A stretch of 64,000 bases of DNA from Paenibacillus donghaensis (GTDB taxonomy: Bacteria; Bacillota; Bacilli; Paenibacillales; Paenibacillaceae): assembly GCF_002192415.1 (NCBI RefSeq), contig NZ_CP021780.1, positions 4,030,001 through 4,094,000 on the forward strand. The letters are read 5' to 3'. Positions 1 to 7,833 of the stretch are shown piece after piece. The notes under the pieces are model-generated. The model did not search any database. It was not told the DNA's origin and saw only the letters and a program-made list of their open reading frames with translations. Every line of letters begins with the position of its first letter. The stretch's first letter is position 1. The position numbers were made by a program, and so were the translations under genes.

Positions 1-921
1 CTTTCCGTATCCTCTAATCTGGGACAATTGATCAAAAAGGATTTTATTGGGTAGGTTTAAATAGTTGTATATGAACCGTGCAGCACCTCCGCCAATTAAA
101 TAATGATCAAATCGAATATTCAAACTCTCAATTTCATTTTGTATTTGCTGTGCCAACGCTTTGAATGCTTTGTTTATCAGTGGTTTAATATCCATTCCTT
201 CATATACACCGGATACAACGTGTTGATCCATTTCATACTTTGCCGGAGACTTTCCTATAGAAGCATGTAAATAACTCTGCAATAACTTGTATGCATTTTC
301 TACACCCAATAGCAAGCCAGCCGATTCTTTCATAATCTCCATCTTGTCTAAGCCAAGTAATCCAAGAGTATAAAACCCCAAATCCACAGCCAATATTTTT
401 GATTTGGCTACCCTATGTTTTTCTATGCTTCCATCTTGATTTAATATATAATCCATAGCAATACCATATCCTTGAGGAACAACTTTACATCTGTTTATGA
501 TAAGTTTGATTTGATTGTTACTATTTTTACCTTTACGAATATTATATGTACCGACTTCATTCAAACTAATTATCTTATTTTCAAATTCGCTCTTCTGTTT
601 AAAATAAAAATTTAATGGTAATCCGGTTAATAAATTAATAGGATTCGATCTGCTGATAGCTCCAATTGCTGTCTTAAGAATGATATCGCTTGTTTTAGCT
701 TCAGCCTTATTATTGTTCATTGAAAAATACTTGATGTCGCTATGACGTAATGCCAATTTCCCTACGAACATCTCATCATCAAAGACATAATCATCTGCTT
801 TAATGTTCATGTCGAACATCGGTTTTGATTCTCCAATAATTGATGGCTGCAAATACGATCTCTTACCGTTTCTACCCTTAGTCCAACTAAATCCTAAATC
901 AATTTCACAATTATCGATCAA
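1..921 (-). CDS. ParM/StbA-like actin-family ATPase, 3' end beyond window
   Basis: Partial: 307 codons are visible and the frame is still open at base 1. Start taken as TTG at 921 because GGGAGG lies about 8 nt upstream; an ATG in the same frame lies further up without a better site. Actin-fold landmarks in order: N-terminal phosphate-1 motif IDLGFSWTKG, central phosphate-2-like motif AVDLGFYTLG, and adenosine motif LIGGGAARF near the visible end. Such proteins polymerise on ATP and segregate plasmids or position phage DNA. Preceded by the recurrent 18-bp operon-head element at 1025-1042. Family assignment is from motifs; the partner adaptor gene is not visible. Confidence 0.75.
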   Translation of the reverse strand, partial: MIDNCEIDLGFSWTKGRNGKRSYLQPSIIGESKPMFDMNIKADDYVFDDEMFVGKLALRHSDIKYFSMNNNKAEAKTSDIILKTAIGAISRSNPINLLTGLPLNFYFKQKSEFENKIISLNEVGTYNIRKGKNSNNQIKLIINRCKVVPQGYGIAMDYILNQDGSIEKHRVAKSKILAVDLGFYTLGLLGLDKMEIMKESAGLLLGVENAYKLLQSYLHASIGKSPAKYEMDQHVVSGVYEGMDIKPLINKAFKALAQQIQNEIESLNIRFDHYLIGGGAARFIYNYLNLPNKILFDQLSQIRGYGK

Positions 922-1024
922 GGTATAATCCTCCCATGTGTATAGATTTGGCTCATCTTGTATAGATGGGTATACATGTAGCCTTAAGCCCATAAGAGAA
1001 TTATACCACGCATTATTTAATATG

Positions 1025-1042
1025 TATATGTTTACTTTATTG
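1025..1042 (-). promoter_or_regulatory. 18-bp operon-head element, copy A
   Basis: Minus-strand match to the consensus TTATAAAGTAAACATATA (here CAATAAAGTAAACATATA), followed by CATATTAA. It sits between the gene ending at 1099 and the ParM-like gene starting at 921, so it probably starts that transcript. Promoter role is inferred from position and from its similarity to copy C, which has perfect -35 and -10 boxes. Confidence 0.5.
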
Positions 1043-1092
1043 ATTATTCACTCTTGATAAAATCTGTATTTTACGACATTTTAGTGGTCATA

Positions 1093-1115
1093 AAACCCTT
1101 ATAAATCAATGGTTT
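1093..1115 (-). terminator. Hairpin at gene 3' end, terminator-like
   Basis: Minus strand AAACCATT, 7-nt loop GATTTAT, then AAGGGTTT and TTAT. The stop codon of the 1099 gene is inside the hairpin. Nearly the same hairpin occurs at 31521-31544, and related ones at 18578, 30702 and 35218. Confidence 0.5.
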
Positions 1116-1485
1116 CTATCTTCTCAACATTAGTCATTTTGAAAAATGAAGGAGTGTAACTGAATTCTTCCATCCATTTTACTAAAACCTCATTCAATCT
1201 CTCTTCCAAGATTTCTGAATGTTCGGATTTCACATCGCATAAATAATCTTCAGCAATTTCAGAACCAATTTCAGAACTTACATTTTCATGGATGTCCTCT
1301 AAGATATTATCAACATTGACTCCGACTCCGCAATTATTAGGTTCAATCTGTCCTACCCAAAATGATTCTCCTTCATAATAATCAACGCCGAGTTTGATTG
1401 CCTTTTCTTTAGTATCTAAATAATCAGATGTCCCCCAAGCACCATCTTCACATTTGTTATACATCCACTGTCCTTCTTTAAACAT
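1099..1485 (-). CDS. Hypothetical acidic protein, 128 aa
   Basis: Not recognised. The start at 1485 (MFKEGQW) is chosen because AGAGGAG lies about 9 nt upstream; a longer frame reaching 1554 would run through that site. The protein is acidic (pI low, many D/E in residues 50-100), soluble, with no membrane segment. The stop codon lies inside a terminator-like hairpin, so it is the last gene of its unit. Just downstream of the 59-aa gene at 1514-1693. Confidence 0.75.
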   Translation of the reverse strand: MFKEGQWMYNKCEDGAWGTSDYLDTKEKAIKLGVDYYEGESFWVGQIEPNNCGVGVNVDNILEDIHENVSSEIGSEIAEDYLCDVKSEHSEILEERLNEVLVKWMEEFSYTPSFFKMTNVEKIETIDL

Positions 1486-1513
1486 AATCTGCATTCTCCT
1501 CTTATTTATTACT

Positions 1514-1693
1514 TTATGCTCCAATATTGTGTAGCACAGATTCAATTTCGCCAATCAAATCTCTGGTTTCTTTCATTGAATTATCATACCTAGTCCATCC
1601 ATCTTCTTCCATTACATCAATCCACTCCTCCAAGTCATTTTTTGCATTATTCAACAATCTAACAACATCTTCGATTTGGTCAATAAGTCTCAT
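1514..1693 (-). CDS. Small helical protein, 59 aa, paralogue of 21973-22146
   Basis: ATG at 1693 with AAAGGAG 7 nt upstream. Predicted to be mostly helical. It aligns end to end with the 57-aa product of 21973-22146: both have the pattern (R/V)DQ(I/M)...LL..A..DL.EWI, then I..IES..H..GA at the C terminus. That similarity between two separate hidden ORFs supports both as real genes. Function unknown. Confidence 0.7.
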   Translation of the reverse strand: MRLIDQIEDVVRLLNNAKNDLEEWIDVMEEDGWTRYDNSMKETRDLIGEIESVLHNIGA

Positions 1694-1695
1694 TT

Positions 1696-1812
1696 GCTAA
1701 ACTCCTTTTTTTGTTAATTATTTTTAAGACATGGCTTAAATATTCTTCGGATATTTCGTATTCGATAAATGAATGAGCTACATCCACTAGCACACCTCTC
1801 TTAATTTTATAT
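1696..1812. other. Leader region with possible 34-36 codon ORF
   Basis: A short minus-strand frame can be read from about 1787 (GTG/ATG after GAGAGG) to a stop just inside the start of the 1693 gene. It begins MDVAHSFIEYEISEEYL. It is too short to call with confidence; it may only be a leader. Confidence 0.25.
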
Positions 1813-2412
1813 TTACTTTAATTTCAAACCGATTTTAGTAACAGCAATACCTCTTTTGTTTAATTCATATTTTATATATGCCTCACTAGGATTGAACCAA
1901 TCTAATTTCGCTTCTGTAAAAGCAGTGAAAATAAAGGTAAATGTAATTAACCGCTCTCTCTCATTATTCAATAACCGTAAAACTTTTTCGCAAAATGATT
2001 CGGTTTTAATGATAATATCCTTTTGATATTCTATAAGTTTTTGCTCCTTAGTGCTAATATCAAAAGACTCGATATAATTTAATTTTTCTTGATAAATCTT
2101 ATCCACTTTTAGTTTGTTGTATTTAGGTTTCATACTATTAATGTAATGTGATTCATATAAATCAAGCGAGAAATCAGATTCAACATTGCAGGTTCTGTAG
2201 TATTTTATCTCTCCACTAAATAAATGTGTATGTGTCTTTCCATTAATGTGATCATTAATTCTTTTGAAAAGGTTTTTTGTTTTGCCTATATATATTAAAT
2301 TAATTTCGTCATCAAAGAAGAAATAAAGCCCTCTTTTCTTAGGGAGAGTATGTCTGAAAATCGCTGAATTATTCAGCATAGTGAATTTAGGTACATCGAA
2401 ATTCAAATCCAA
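1813..2412 (-). CDS. GIY-YIG nuclease domain protein (homing-endonuclease-like)
   Basis: TTG start at 2412 with GGAGG 8-10 nt upstream. The GIY-YIG core is at residues 25-95: GLYFFF then LIYIGKTKNLFKRINDH (YIG with the catalytic Arg) and the metal-binding Glu in LYESHYINSMKPKYN. Residues 100-199 form a basic C-terminal part with no recognised DNA-binding module. GIY-YIG enzymes nick or cut DNA; in phages they are usually free-standing homing endonucleases, but they can also be UvrC-like repair proteins. No intron is seen next to it. Confidence 0.85.
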   Translation of the reverse strand: MDLNFDVPKFTMLNNSAIFRHTLPKKRGLYFFFDDEINLIYIGKTKNLFKRINDHINGKTHTHLFSGEIKYYRTCNVESDFSLDLYESHYINSMKPKYNKLKVDKIYQEKLNYIESFDISTKEQKLIEYQKDIIIKTESFCEKVLRLLNNERERLITFTFIFTAFTEAKLDWFNPSEAYIKYELNKRGIAVTKIGLKLK

Positions 2413-2462
2413 TCATTAATCCTCCTATTTTTCTTTATAAAAGCAGCCTTTTAAAACGAAAG

Positions 2463-2978
2463 TTATACCTTTAATTCTCCATTAATATATTTGCCTTTTT
2501 CAATCTTCAGATCTAATCCAAGAGACTTTATCTGTGCTATTGCAGCATCATCAATTACCCCTCTTACAACTTTTCCGTGTTGTATTTTAATCAGACTGAT
2601 GTAACATAGATGTCTCCATCCTTCATCTACTATCTTTCCTTCTCTTCTTAGCGTCTCTATTTCCAGTAAAGTTTTGTATTCGTAATCATTCAAGTTGTTT
2701 TCAACACGACAACCATATAAAATTGACTCTCCATTGACTTCTATATATGTATTATTCTCCAGCAAGTAATACTCACCAATTTTATTAACTTCATTATATA
2801 AGCCTTTAAGCTCTCTTCTAAATGCATAAGCGTCTCTATTAGCATAGTGAAAAGTGTGTAGCTGTCCATCTTTCATCGCAACGGTAAAATAGGTGTGATC
2901 GCCTTGATCGCTAAACCTTCCTCCCACTCCCCTTACTGACGCTATATCTACAATCTTAATTGTGTTCCAATATTCCAT
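2463..2978 (-). CDS. Hypothetical protein, 171 aa
   Basis: Not recognised. ATG at 2978 preceded by GAGGAG 12 nt upstream. Soluble, mixed alpha/beta, no membrane segment and no cysteine pairs. Sits between the membrane protein at 3032 and the GIY-YIG gene, with a TGAAA/TTTCA stem-loop (3003-3019) directly before its ribosome-binding site. Confidence 0.78.
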   Translation of the reverse strand: MEYWNTIKIVDIASVRGVGGRFSDQGDHTYFTVAMKDGQLHTFHYANRDAYAFRRELKGLYNEVNKIGEYYLLENNTYIEVNGESILYGCRVENNLNDYEYKTLLEIETLRREGKIVDEGWRHLCYISLIKIQHGKVVRGVIDDAAIAQIKSLGLDLKIEKGKYINGELKV

Positions 2979-3002
2979 TTTACTCTTCTCCTCTTCTTTC
3001 GT

Positions 3003-3019
3003 ATGAAATCATCTTTCAT
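3003..3019 (-). repeat. Intercistronic stem-loop, perfect copy
   Basis: ATGAAA-5 nt-TTTCAT inverted repeat lying between the stop of the 3032 gene and the ribosome-binding site of the 2978 gene. One of many related copies in the window (see findings). Confidence 0.55.
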
Positions 3020-3031
3020 CACTCATACATA

Positions 3032-3229
3032 TTACATTCTTTTGTACTTATTTATATTTTTAACACTGATAATTATCATGATTACACTCATAACGCCCCA
3101 AAACCAAGGAGTTGTGGTATTGGGTTTCACTACACTCAGAACAAAACATGAAACACTTATTACAGTAACCAATAAAATTAATACCAAGTCTCCAATATCA
3201 AAAAATTTATCAAATTTAGTTCTTCTCAC
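3032..3229 (-). CDS. Small membrane protein, 65 aa
   Basis: GTG start at 3229 with AAAGGAG 12 nt upstream. Two hydrophobic segments (about residues 13-33 and 42-56) separated by a polar turn, with basic residues at both ends; probably both termini are cytoplasmic. Follows the GHKL ATPase gene in the same direction. Function unknown. Confidence 0.68.
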   Translation of the reverse strand: MRRTKFDKFFDIGDLVLILLVTVISVSCFVLSVVKPNTTTPWFWGVMSVIMIIISVKNINKYKRM

Positions 3230-3282
3230 ACTCTTTTTTATCTCCTTTCCCTACTGGTTTACGAAACATAGATTTGGTGAGG

Positions 3283-5115
3283 TCAAGCAATAGCCAGTGT
3301 ATTAATAATCCGTTCGTATAGATCATCTGGTTTTTTATTGTTCTCAAAGTTAATCAAGTGCAGTTCTCGAACAATTTCTTTCAAATTAAACAAAATGAAC
3401 TTGTAATCCTCGATATCTAAATTATCATCCAAGTCATTTCTCAAGTTAGTCTTGTCAATAACCGTTCTATCGATATAAATCTTATTATTTTTAGCATCAT
3501 GAATGGCAGTGAATTTATCTTCAATTGCTTCAATAGTATGGTTTAATACCTCTACAGATGTTTCTTTGAGAACCATCAAATCACCAATGGCAAAAACATT
3601 TCTATTGAATCCAACCATACGACTAATCATATCAAGTAGCATCATGGCTCTTCCTTCGGTGCTTTGTAATTCTGTGTTTGATAAAGATGCTCTAATTTTA
3701 GTTTTTTCAGTAAGTTGTGAGATATGGACAATGCTTTGTTCTTTTCCTAAAAGTTCAAGAACACTGCTTTCAAACTTATTTCTCGATACGATGATTTTTA
3801 GTTTATAATATTCAGCAATCTTAAATTTGTCCTCTTGTTCAATTACTTGATCAAACCCTAACCAAAACACTGGCTCGGAGTCAAAATCAATTTGTTTACC
3901 CTTCTTCTCTTCTAGTTTATCTCCATCAATTTCAGGTTCGCTTCGTCCACCAGAGCTACCTTCGTCCCCTCTCCAAGACCGAACGCCTTCTGCTTGTGGG
4001 GCTTTACTTTTTACATCTGATTCTATCTCAATTTCGTCGTAATTAGACTCTGATTGTTTTGCTGCCTTAGAGTTAAGAAATACTTCATACTGGTTGATTG
4101 TTTTCATTTCTACATTGTCGCGTTTAGCCAGTGCAATACCACTCAGGTATTTTGAGTCCTTTTCATCTTCGGTGTTAAAAATCAAGAATGTCATTTCATT
4201 CTTCAATTTTTCTTTGTCTGCATAGTAAGAAATTGAGTCAATATGATTATCTATGTATTTTTGTTCTCCGGTTAGGAAACTGTTATTTGCTAGTTCTTGA
4301 ATATATGTTTTAACACTTTTCAAGAAATCATAATATTTATTATCTCTGATAATATCTTTGCGATCAGGAGAGGTTAGATTAAGCGTTTTATCTGTGATGT
4401 GTAAGTCGCCTTTTACATAGTAGAGATTTTCAAGTTTAGTTACGAAACGCCCCTTATAAAATACATTCAAATCTTGACAAAATCCGGTATGTAGAGCAAT
4501 CCAACCTTTAAGCGTTTCATCGTTTATTTTACTATTAAACACACTTCCATCACCTTCGGTTAAATCCTTCTTTTCTTGGAGTTTACCATCGCAATAAATA
4601 TCCAACTCATGAATATATTTACCAAGCATCTCCACTCGTTCTCGAATGCTTGATGAACTTACTTGACTAAAATCAAAGTTATTTAAGATTAGTTTAAAAC
4701 CATCGTATGTATCACCAATATCATTTACTTCAATCTCAGTCTTATTATTCTGGATCATATCGGAAACGTTAAAGATGATATGCTTGTTACCTGTAAACAC
4801 TTCAATATAGTCGCTCACCGTAATATTGCTAAAGAATCCCATTCCGAAAGGTGATTCTGATTTTTGAATGTCTTCATCCCATTCCGATTCAGCGATTGAG
4901 AATAGTGCTTGTGGATTAAGAAGAATCTTGCCGTTATTTTCAATGGTAACTTTGTCGTTGTAATAATCGACACTAACCTTTACCTCGGTGGCTTTTGCAC
5001 GTTGAGCATTTTGAATATCTTCATCTAGAAATGAAAGTTTGTCTTTGAACGTACTTTGGCGCAAGAGTTTTAACTGATTGATTACATTTACCTTAACTTC
5101 TACTGGATTTGTCAT
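3283..5115 (-). CDS. GHKL-family (Hsp90-like) ATPase, 610 aa
   Basis: N-terminal 150 residues carry the Bergerat fold signs: N-box LDEDIQNAQRA (QNA like sacsin/Hsp90), IENNGKIL at the DxGxG position, and SPFGMGFFS matching the GxxGxG lid motif of HtpG. Residues 150-350 resemble the middle domain; about 350-400 is an acidic, glycine-rich linker; the C-terminal 200 residues are unassigned. Family members bind ATP and act as chaperones, topoisomerases, MutL or histidine kinases. The usual Asp of DxGxG is replaced by an Asn-Asn-Gly arrangement, so activity is uncertain. Clean start with AAGAGGAG upstream. Confidence 0.72.
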   Translation of the reverse strand: MTNPVEVKVNVINQLKLLRQSTFKDKLSFLDEDIQNAQRAKATEVKVSVDYYNDKVTIENNGKILLNPQALFSIAESEWDEDIQKSESPFGMGFFSNITVSDYIEVFTGNKHIIFNVSDMIQNNKTEIEVNDIGDTYDGFKLILNNFDFSQVSSSSIRERVEMLGKYIHELDIYCDGKLQEKKDLTEGDGSVFNSKINDETLKGWIALHTGFCQDLNVFYKGRFVTKLENLYYVKGDLHITDKTLNLTSPDRKDIIRDNKYYDFLKSVKTYIQELANNSFLTGEQKYIDNHIDSISYYADKEKLKNEMTFLIFNTEDEKDSKYLSGIALAKRDNVEMKTINQYEVFLNSKAAKQSESNYDEIEIESDVKSKAPQAEGVRSWRGDEGSSGGRSEPEIDGDKLEEKKGKQIDFDSEPVFWLGFDQVIEQEDKFKIAEYYKLKIIVSRNKFESSVLELLGKEQSIVHISQLTEKTKIRASLSNTELQSTEGRAMMLLDMISRMVGFNRNVFAIGDLMVLKETSVEVLNHTIEAIEDKFTAIHDAKNNKIYIDRTVIDKTNLRNDLDDNLDIEDYKFILFNLKEIVRELHLINFENNKKPDDLYERIINTLAIA

Positions 5116-5139
5116 TTAGTTCTCCTCTTATTAATATTT

Positions 5140-5483
5140 TTAGTCTATATAATCTACCGCCGACCGGAAAATCTCATCAAAAAACTCATTGTTTCCTGCA
5201 TATCCACTCATATATGACAACATACTTATTAAATCTTCATTGCTTTTTTTAAGAATGATCTCATTCATTCTTATTTCATGAAGATCAACATCCTCTACCA
5301 ACGAGTCATTTTCATTTTGCTATTCTCATAGTTTTGTTTTATCTCCTTTAAGTTATTATTTAACCGAACAATCTCTTCATCCTTCTCCTTTAGTTTCTTC
5401 TGATAATACTCAATTTCACATCCAATACATTGTCCATAAATGTATGCTGGGTTATCTTGATGTGTCTTGCATACTTTTGACAT
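5140..5483 (-). pseudogene. Possible frameshifted gene joining 5295-5483 and 5140-5301
   Basis: The 62-aa protein at 5295-5483 stops a few codons into a 53-codon frame shifted by -1 that runs to 5140 (ends DEIFRSAVDYID). Reading one extra A in the AAAA run near 5310 fuses them into about 114 aa. The second frame has no ribosome-binding site and starts only at TTG. Could be a lesion, a sequencing error or two genes. Confidence 0.4.
5295..5483 (-). CDS. Small zinc-finger-like coiled-coil protein, 62 aa
   Basis: ATG at 5483 with AAGGAGGAG 7 nt upstream. N terminus has a CKTHQ...CIGCE cysteine/histidine cluster (probable zinc site), then a charged helix (residues 28-58) likely to form a coiled coil. 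This layout is common in small phage proteins of unknown function. Its C-terminal end may be cut short by a frameshift (see the 5140-5483 entry). Confidence 0.72.
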   Translation of the reverse strand: MSKVCKTHQDNPAYIYGQCIGCEIEYYQKKLKEKDEEIVRLNNNLKEIKQNYENSKMKMTRW

Positions 5484-5523
5484 ATGTTCTCCTCCTTATG
5501 AATCAGGTATTTGATCAAGAATT

Positions 5524-5823
5524 TTACTCTTCTTCAATATAAGTTAGTAGATACTTTACATCCTTTTTAATATTCTTACTCTGAACATTCATGATCTGCT
5601 GTGCCAATTCAAAACTGATTAATTTTTGATGAGCCATTTCTGAAACGTTGTTCATTAGGTGAGCATAGTCATAAATGTTCTTTGCACAGCCAGTAAGGTA
5701 CTTCATCTCTGATTTTGATGGTGACAACATAACATTTTCTATTTGTTGCTCTTCCGCAATTTTATTGATTGCATTGCTCCAATCAGTGATATCTGCACTC
5801 GTTTTATTATTTCGCTTAGTCAT
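5524..5823 (-). CDS. Hypothetical helical protein, 99 aa
   Basis: Start set at 5823 (MTKRNNK) because GGGGGAG lies 6 nt upstream; the longer frame to 5838 would start inside that site. Predicted all-helical, hydrophilic, with a basic N terminus. No family recognised. Confidence 0.75.
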   Translation of the reverse strand: MTKRNNKTSADITDWSNAINKIAEEQQIENVMLSPSKSEMKYLTGCAKNIYDYAHLMNNVSEMAHQKLISFELAQQIMNVQSKNIKKDVKYLLTYIEEE

Positions 5824-5869
5824 TATGCGCTCCCCCATCTTTTGATAAATCTAGACTTTCATTAGAATA

Positions 5870-6253
5870 TTAATACCATTCCTCTTCTTCTGAAAAAGCA
5901 TTGTAATTAACGTTTATTTTCGTATAATCACTAACCTTTCTCTCTGCTACATTACTTCCCAATTCTCGATGATACTGACAGGACTCATCTTTATGTATGC
6001 ATATCTGATTGTTCCACATTAATCCTTCTGATGCAGTTCCTTTATGACTCCAATGTGATTCTGCTGAATAATGTTTGCTTGGATAGCCCCATCCAATACC
6101 TACATCACATACCAGCGTCTTTTTGAAAATTTCTTTTTTCACAAACACGTCTGCGTCTTGTTTAGACTCATTACACTTATTTTGCCAATATGTGCAAAAT
6201 ACATAATCGTCATTACCACTTTTGTTAGCGTAAATGCAAGTTGAACAATTCAA
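5870..6253 (-). CDS. Cysteine-rich hypothetical protein, 127 aa
   Basis: TTG start at 6253 with GGAGGAG 8 nt upstream, overlapping the stop of the gene at 6250. Eight cysteines, including an N-terminal CSTCIYA and FCTYW pattern that resembles a metal-binding knuckle. No known family. Likely translationally coupled to its upstream neighbour. Confidence 0.75.
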   Translation of the reverse strand: MNCSTCIYANKSGNDDYVFCTYWQNKCNESKQDADVFVKKEIFKKTLVCDVGIGWGYPSKHYSAESHWSHKGTASEGLMWNNQICIHKDESCQYHRELGSNVAERKVSDYTKINVNYNAFSEEEEWY

Positions 6254-6441
6254 GATTCTTTCTCCTCCTTCAGCTTCTTAATGTCCCTAAGTAACACTCT
6301 GATAAATCTATCTCCGTCAGATGCTCCCCATTCCTTGCCATTCACCAATAGCGTTACCCAATTTCCATCATCAACATATTTATAAGTACTACCATTGTTT
6401 GCGATGGTCTCATACTCAAAAGTTTCTTTAAATCTGCTCAT
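6250..6441 (-). CDS. Small hypothetical protein, 63 aa
   Basis: Two consecutive ATGs after AAAGGAG; the second (6441) has better spacing. N-terminal beta-rich stretch and a charged C-terminal helix ending in KLKEEKES. Overlaps the next gene by 4 nt, so probably coupled. Function unknown. Confidence 0.72.
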   Translation of the reverse strand: MSRFKETFEYETIANNGSTYKYVDDGNWVTLLVNGKEWGASDGDRFIRVLLRDIKKLKEEKES

Positions 6442-6486
6442 CATTTTCTCCTTTAGTGTTTTAATAAAACTTGTCTTTGATTAACT

Positions 6487-7332
6487 CTACTTTCGATACA
6501 CAATCCATTCGCCACAATCAATCTTCTGTTGTGCTTCTTCTTCTGCTACTGGTCTACCCGATCCATCCGCATAGATACAACGAACCTTTCCTGTCTCATA
6601 TCCATCGAAATCACGATCCCACGAAATCAGCATCTTACCAACAATACGACTATAAACAAACTCACATCCATCAATATCTGTGATATCGAAGTTTTCCACC
6701 TGACTCATGTCGCTCCCTTCCTTATTTCCTAATGCTACTCTAGCTCGTTTTCCTATATCACGATCCATCAGAGAGAAGAATATTCCACCTTCATATTCGC
6801 CCTGTTCCCAGTTGAGAGAATTCGCATACCACATTAAAGACTCTTCTAACCTCATAGCCCTTTCGTACTGATCGAAGTGCATTTTTTCAAACTCACATCC
6901 CTCGTCCTGTAAATGGGCTATGGTCTGCTGTGCCTCTGCCAATCGTTGAGCTAGTTCTAACGTCTCGTTGTAGTAGTTTTTATAATTGATCGCAGCAATG
7001 TTTCGCTGTTGTTGTGCCTCTTCCACCTCTCGTTTCAGCCGTGCGTTTATCTCACGGAGATGTTGATTATGGGCACGCTCATTGTGGTAGGCATCAAGCA
7101 ATCTGCGTTTAGGCTGGTCAAGGGCTTGTTTTGCCTCTGTCAATCTACCTTCAAGCCTTGTTCCAATGTCTAGAGACTCTTTAAGCATCCATTCGCGTTT
7201 CGTTAGTTGTTGCTCCGCCTCTTCTAAAGCAGCCAGCAGTTTTACTGTTAATTCATAGTGTTCAACGTCGCTAAAATCCCATTTTCTTTCCAATGTGTAT
7301 TCTTTGTACTTTTTGAATTCTTCCGGTATCAT
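6487..7332 (-). CDS. Coiled-coil protein with C-terminal domain, 281 aa
   Basis: ATG at 7332 after AAAAGGAG. Residues 30-165 are a long Ala/Glu/Gln/Arg-rich coiled coil (heptads such as EEAEQQLTKRE and RLAEAQQTIAHLQ); residues 200-281 are a compact mixed domain with ...WDRDFDGYETG. Base composition is visibly richer in G+C than neighbours, with codons such as CGC, CTG and GCC, suggesting recent acquisition or a different source. Similar coiled-coil proteins of phages are poorly characterised. Function unknown. Confidence 0.78.
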   Translation of the reverse strand: MIPEEFKKYKEYTLERKWDFSDVEHYELTVKLLAALEEAEQQLTKREWMLKESLDIGTRLEGRLTEAKQALDQPKRRLLDAYHNERAHNQHLREINARLKREVEEAQQQRNIAAINYKNYYNETLELAQRLAEAQQTIAHLQDEGCEFEKMHFDQYERAMRLEESLMWYANSLNWEQGEYEGGIFFSLMDRDIGKRARVALGNKEGSDMSQVENFDITDIDGCEFVYSRIVGKMLISWDRDFDGYETGKVRCIYADGSGRPVAEEEAQQKIDCGEWIVYRK

Positions 7333-7377
7333 TTAGTTTTCTCCTTTTTGTTCATCAAATTATGTTTTTATGTATTT

Positions 7378-7659
7378 TCAGACTACAATTTTATAAAACT
7401 TCCGTTCATATGACTGTTTGCGATCCTCAGAAACATAAGCGTAATCACTATTTTTACTCATATTGACAACCGTATCTCCTGAAACAACAAACTGTAAATT
7501 ATGATATTGAACGATTCTGTAAGGATATGTATTAGTTACTCTTCCAGTTTCAACTGCACGTTTAATTTTGAAATCAATTTGATCATATGTATCACATTTA
7601 TGAGCACTATATGGACAAAGTTCCTGATATTGTTCTCGAACCAATTGTTTAATCTTCAT
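7378..7659 (-). CDS. Hypothetical basic protein, 93 aa
   Basis: ATG at 7659 with GGAGG 9 nt upstream. Basic, tyrosine-rich, probably alpha/beta; no family recognised. The start overlaps the end of the broken small ORF at 7649-7753, which suggests coupling. Confidence 0.75.
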   Translation of the reverse strand: MKIKQLVREQYQELCPYSAHKCDTYDQIDFKIKRAVETGRVTNTYPYRIVQYHNLQFVVSGDTVVNMSKNSDYAYVSEDRKQSYERKFYKIVV

Positions 7660-7833
7660 TGATCAATTCCTCCATTCGAATGAATTTTTCTTTGTCGTAT
7701 TCACTGAAGGTAGACTCTATATTTTGGTCAAACTTCCCTTGATTATATGCCATTTGATAATGGTGTCTTCTGATTACATCAAATCGACTGGACCAAATAT
7801 ACGAACAACTAAATTATCGATAATCTTTTTCAT
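7649..7833 (-). pseudogene. Small gene disrupted by a frameshift
   Basis: An ATG at 7833 overlaps the yyaC stop (ATGA) and opens a 19-codon frame (MKKIIDNLVVRIFGP). The sequence continues sensibly in another frame (IWSSRFDVIRRHHYQMAY...FIRMEELINED) that ends at 7649, overlapping the next gene's ATG. The tight junctions at both ends suggest one gene of about 60 codons with a small indel near 7795. An internal ATG at 7753 could give 34 aa. Confidence 0.4.

Noticed and set aside
3003..3293. Plus-strand frame of 96 codons
   Set aside because: Antisense to the membrane-protein gene, no ribosome-binding site, composition not protein-like.
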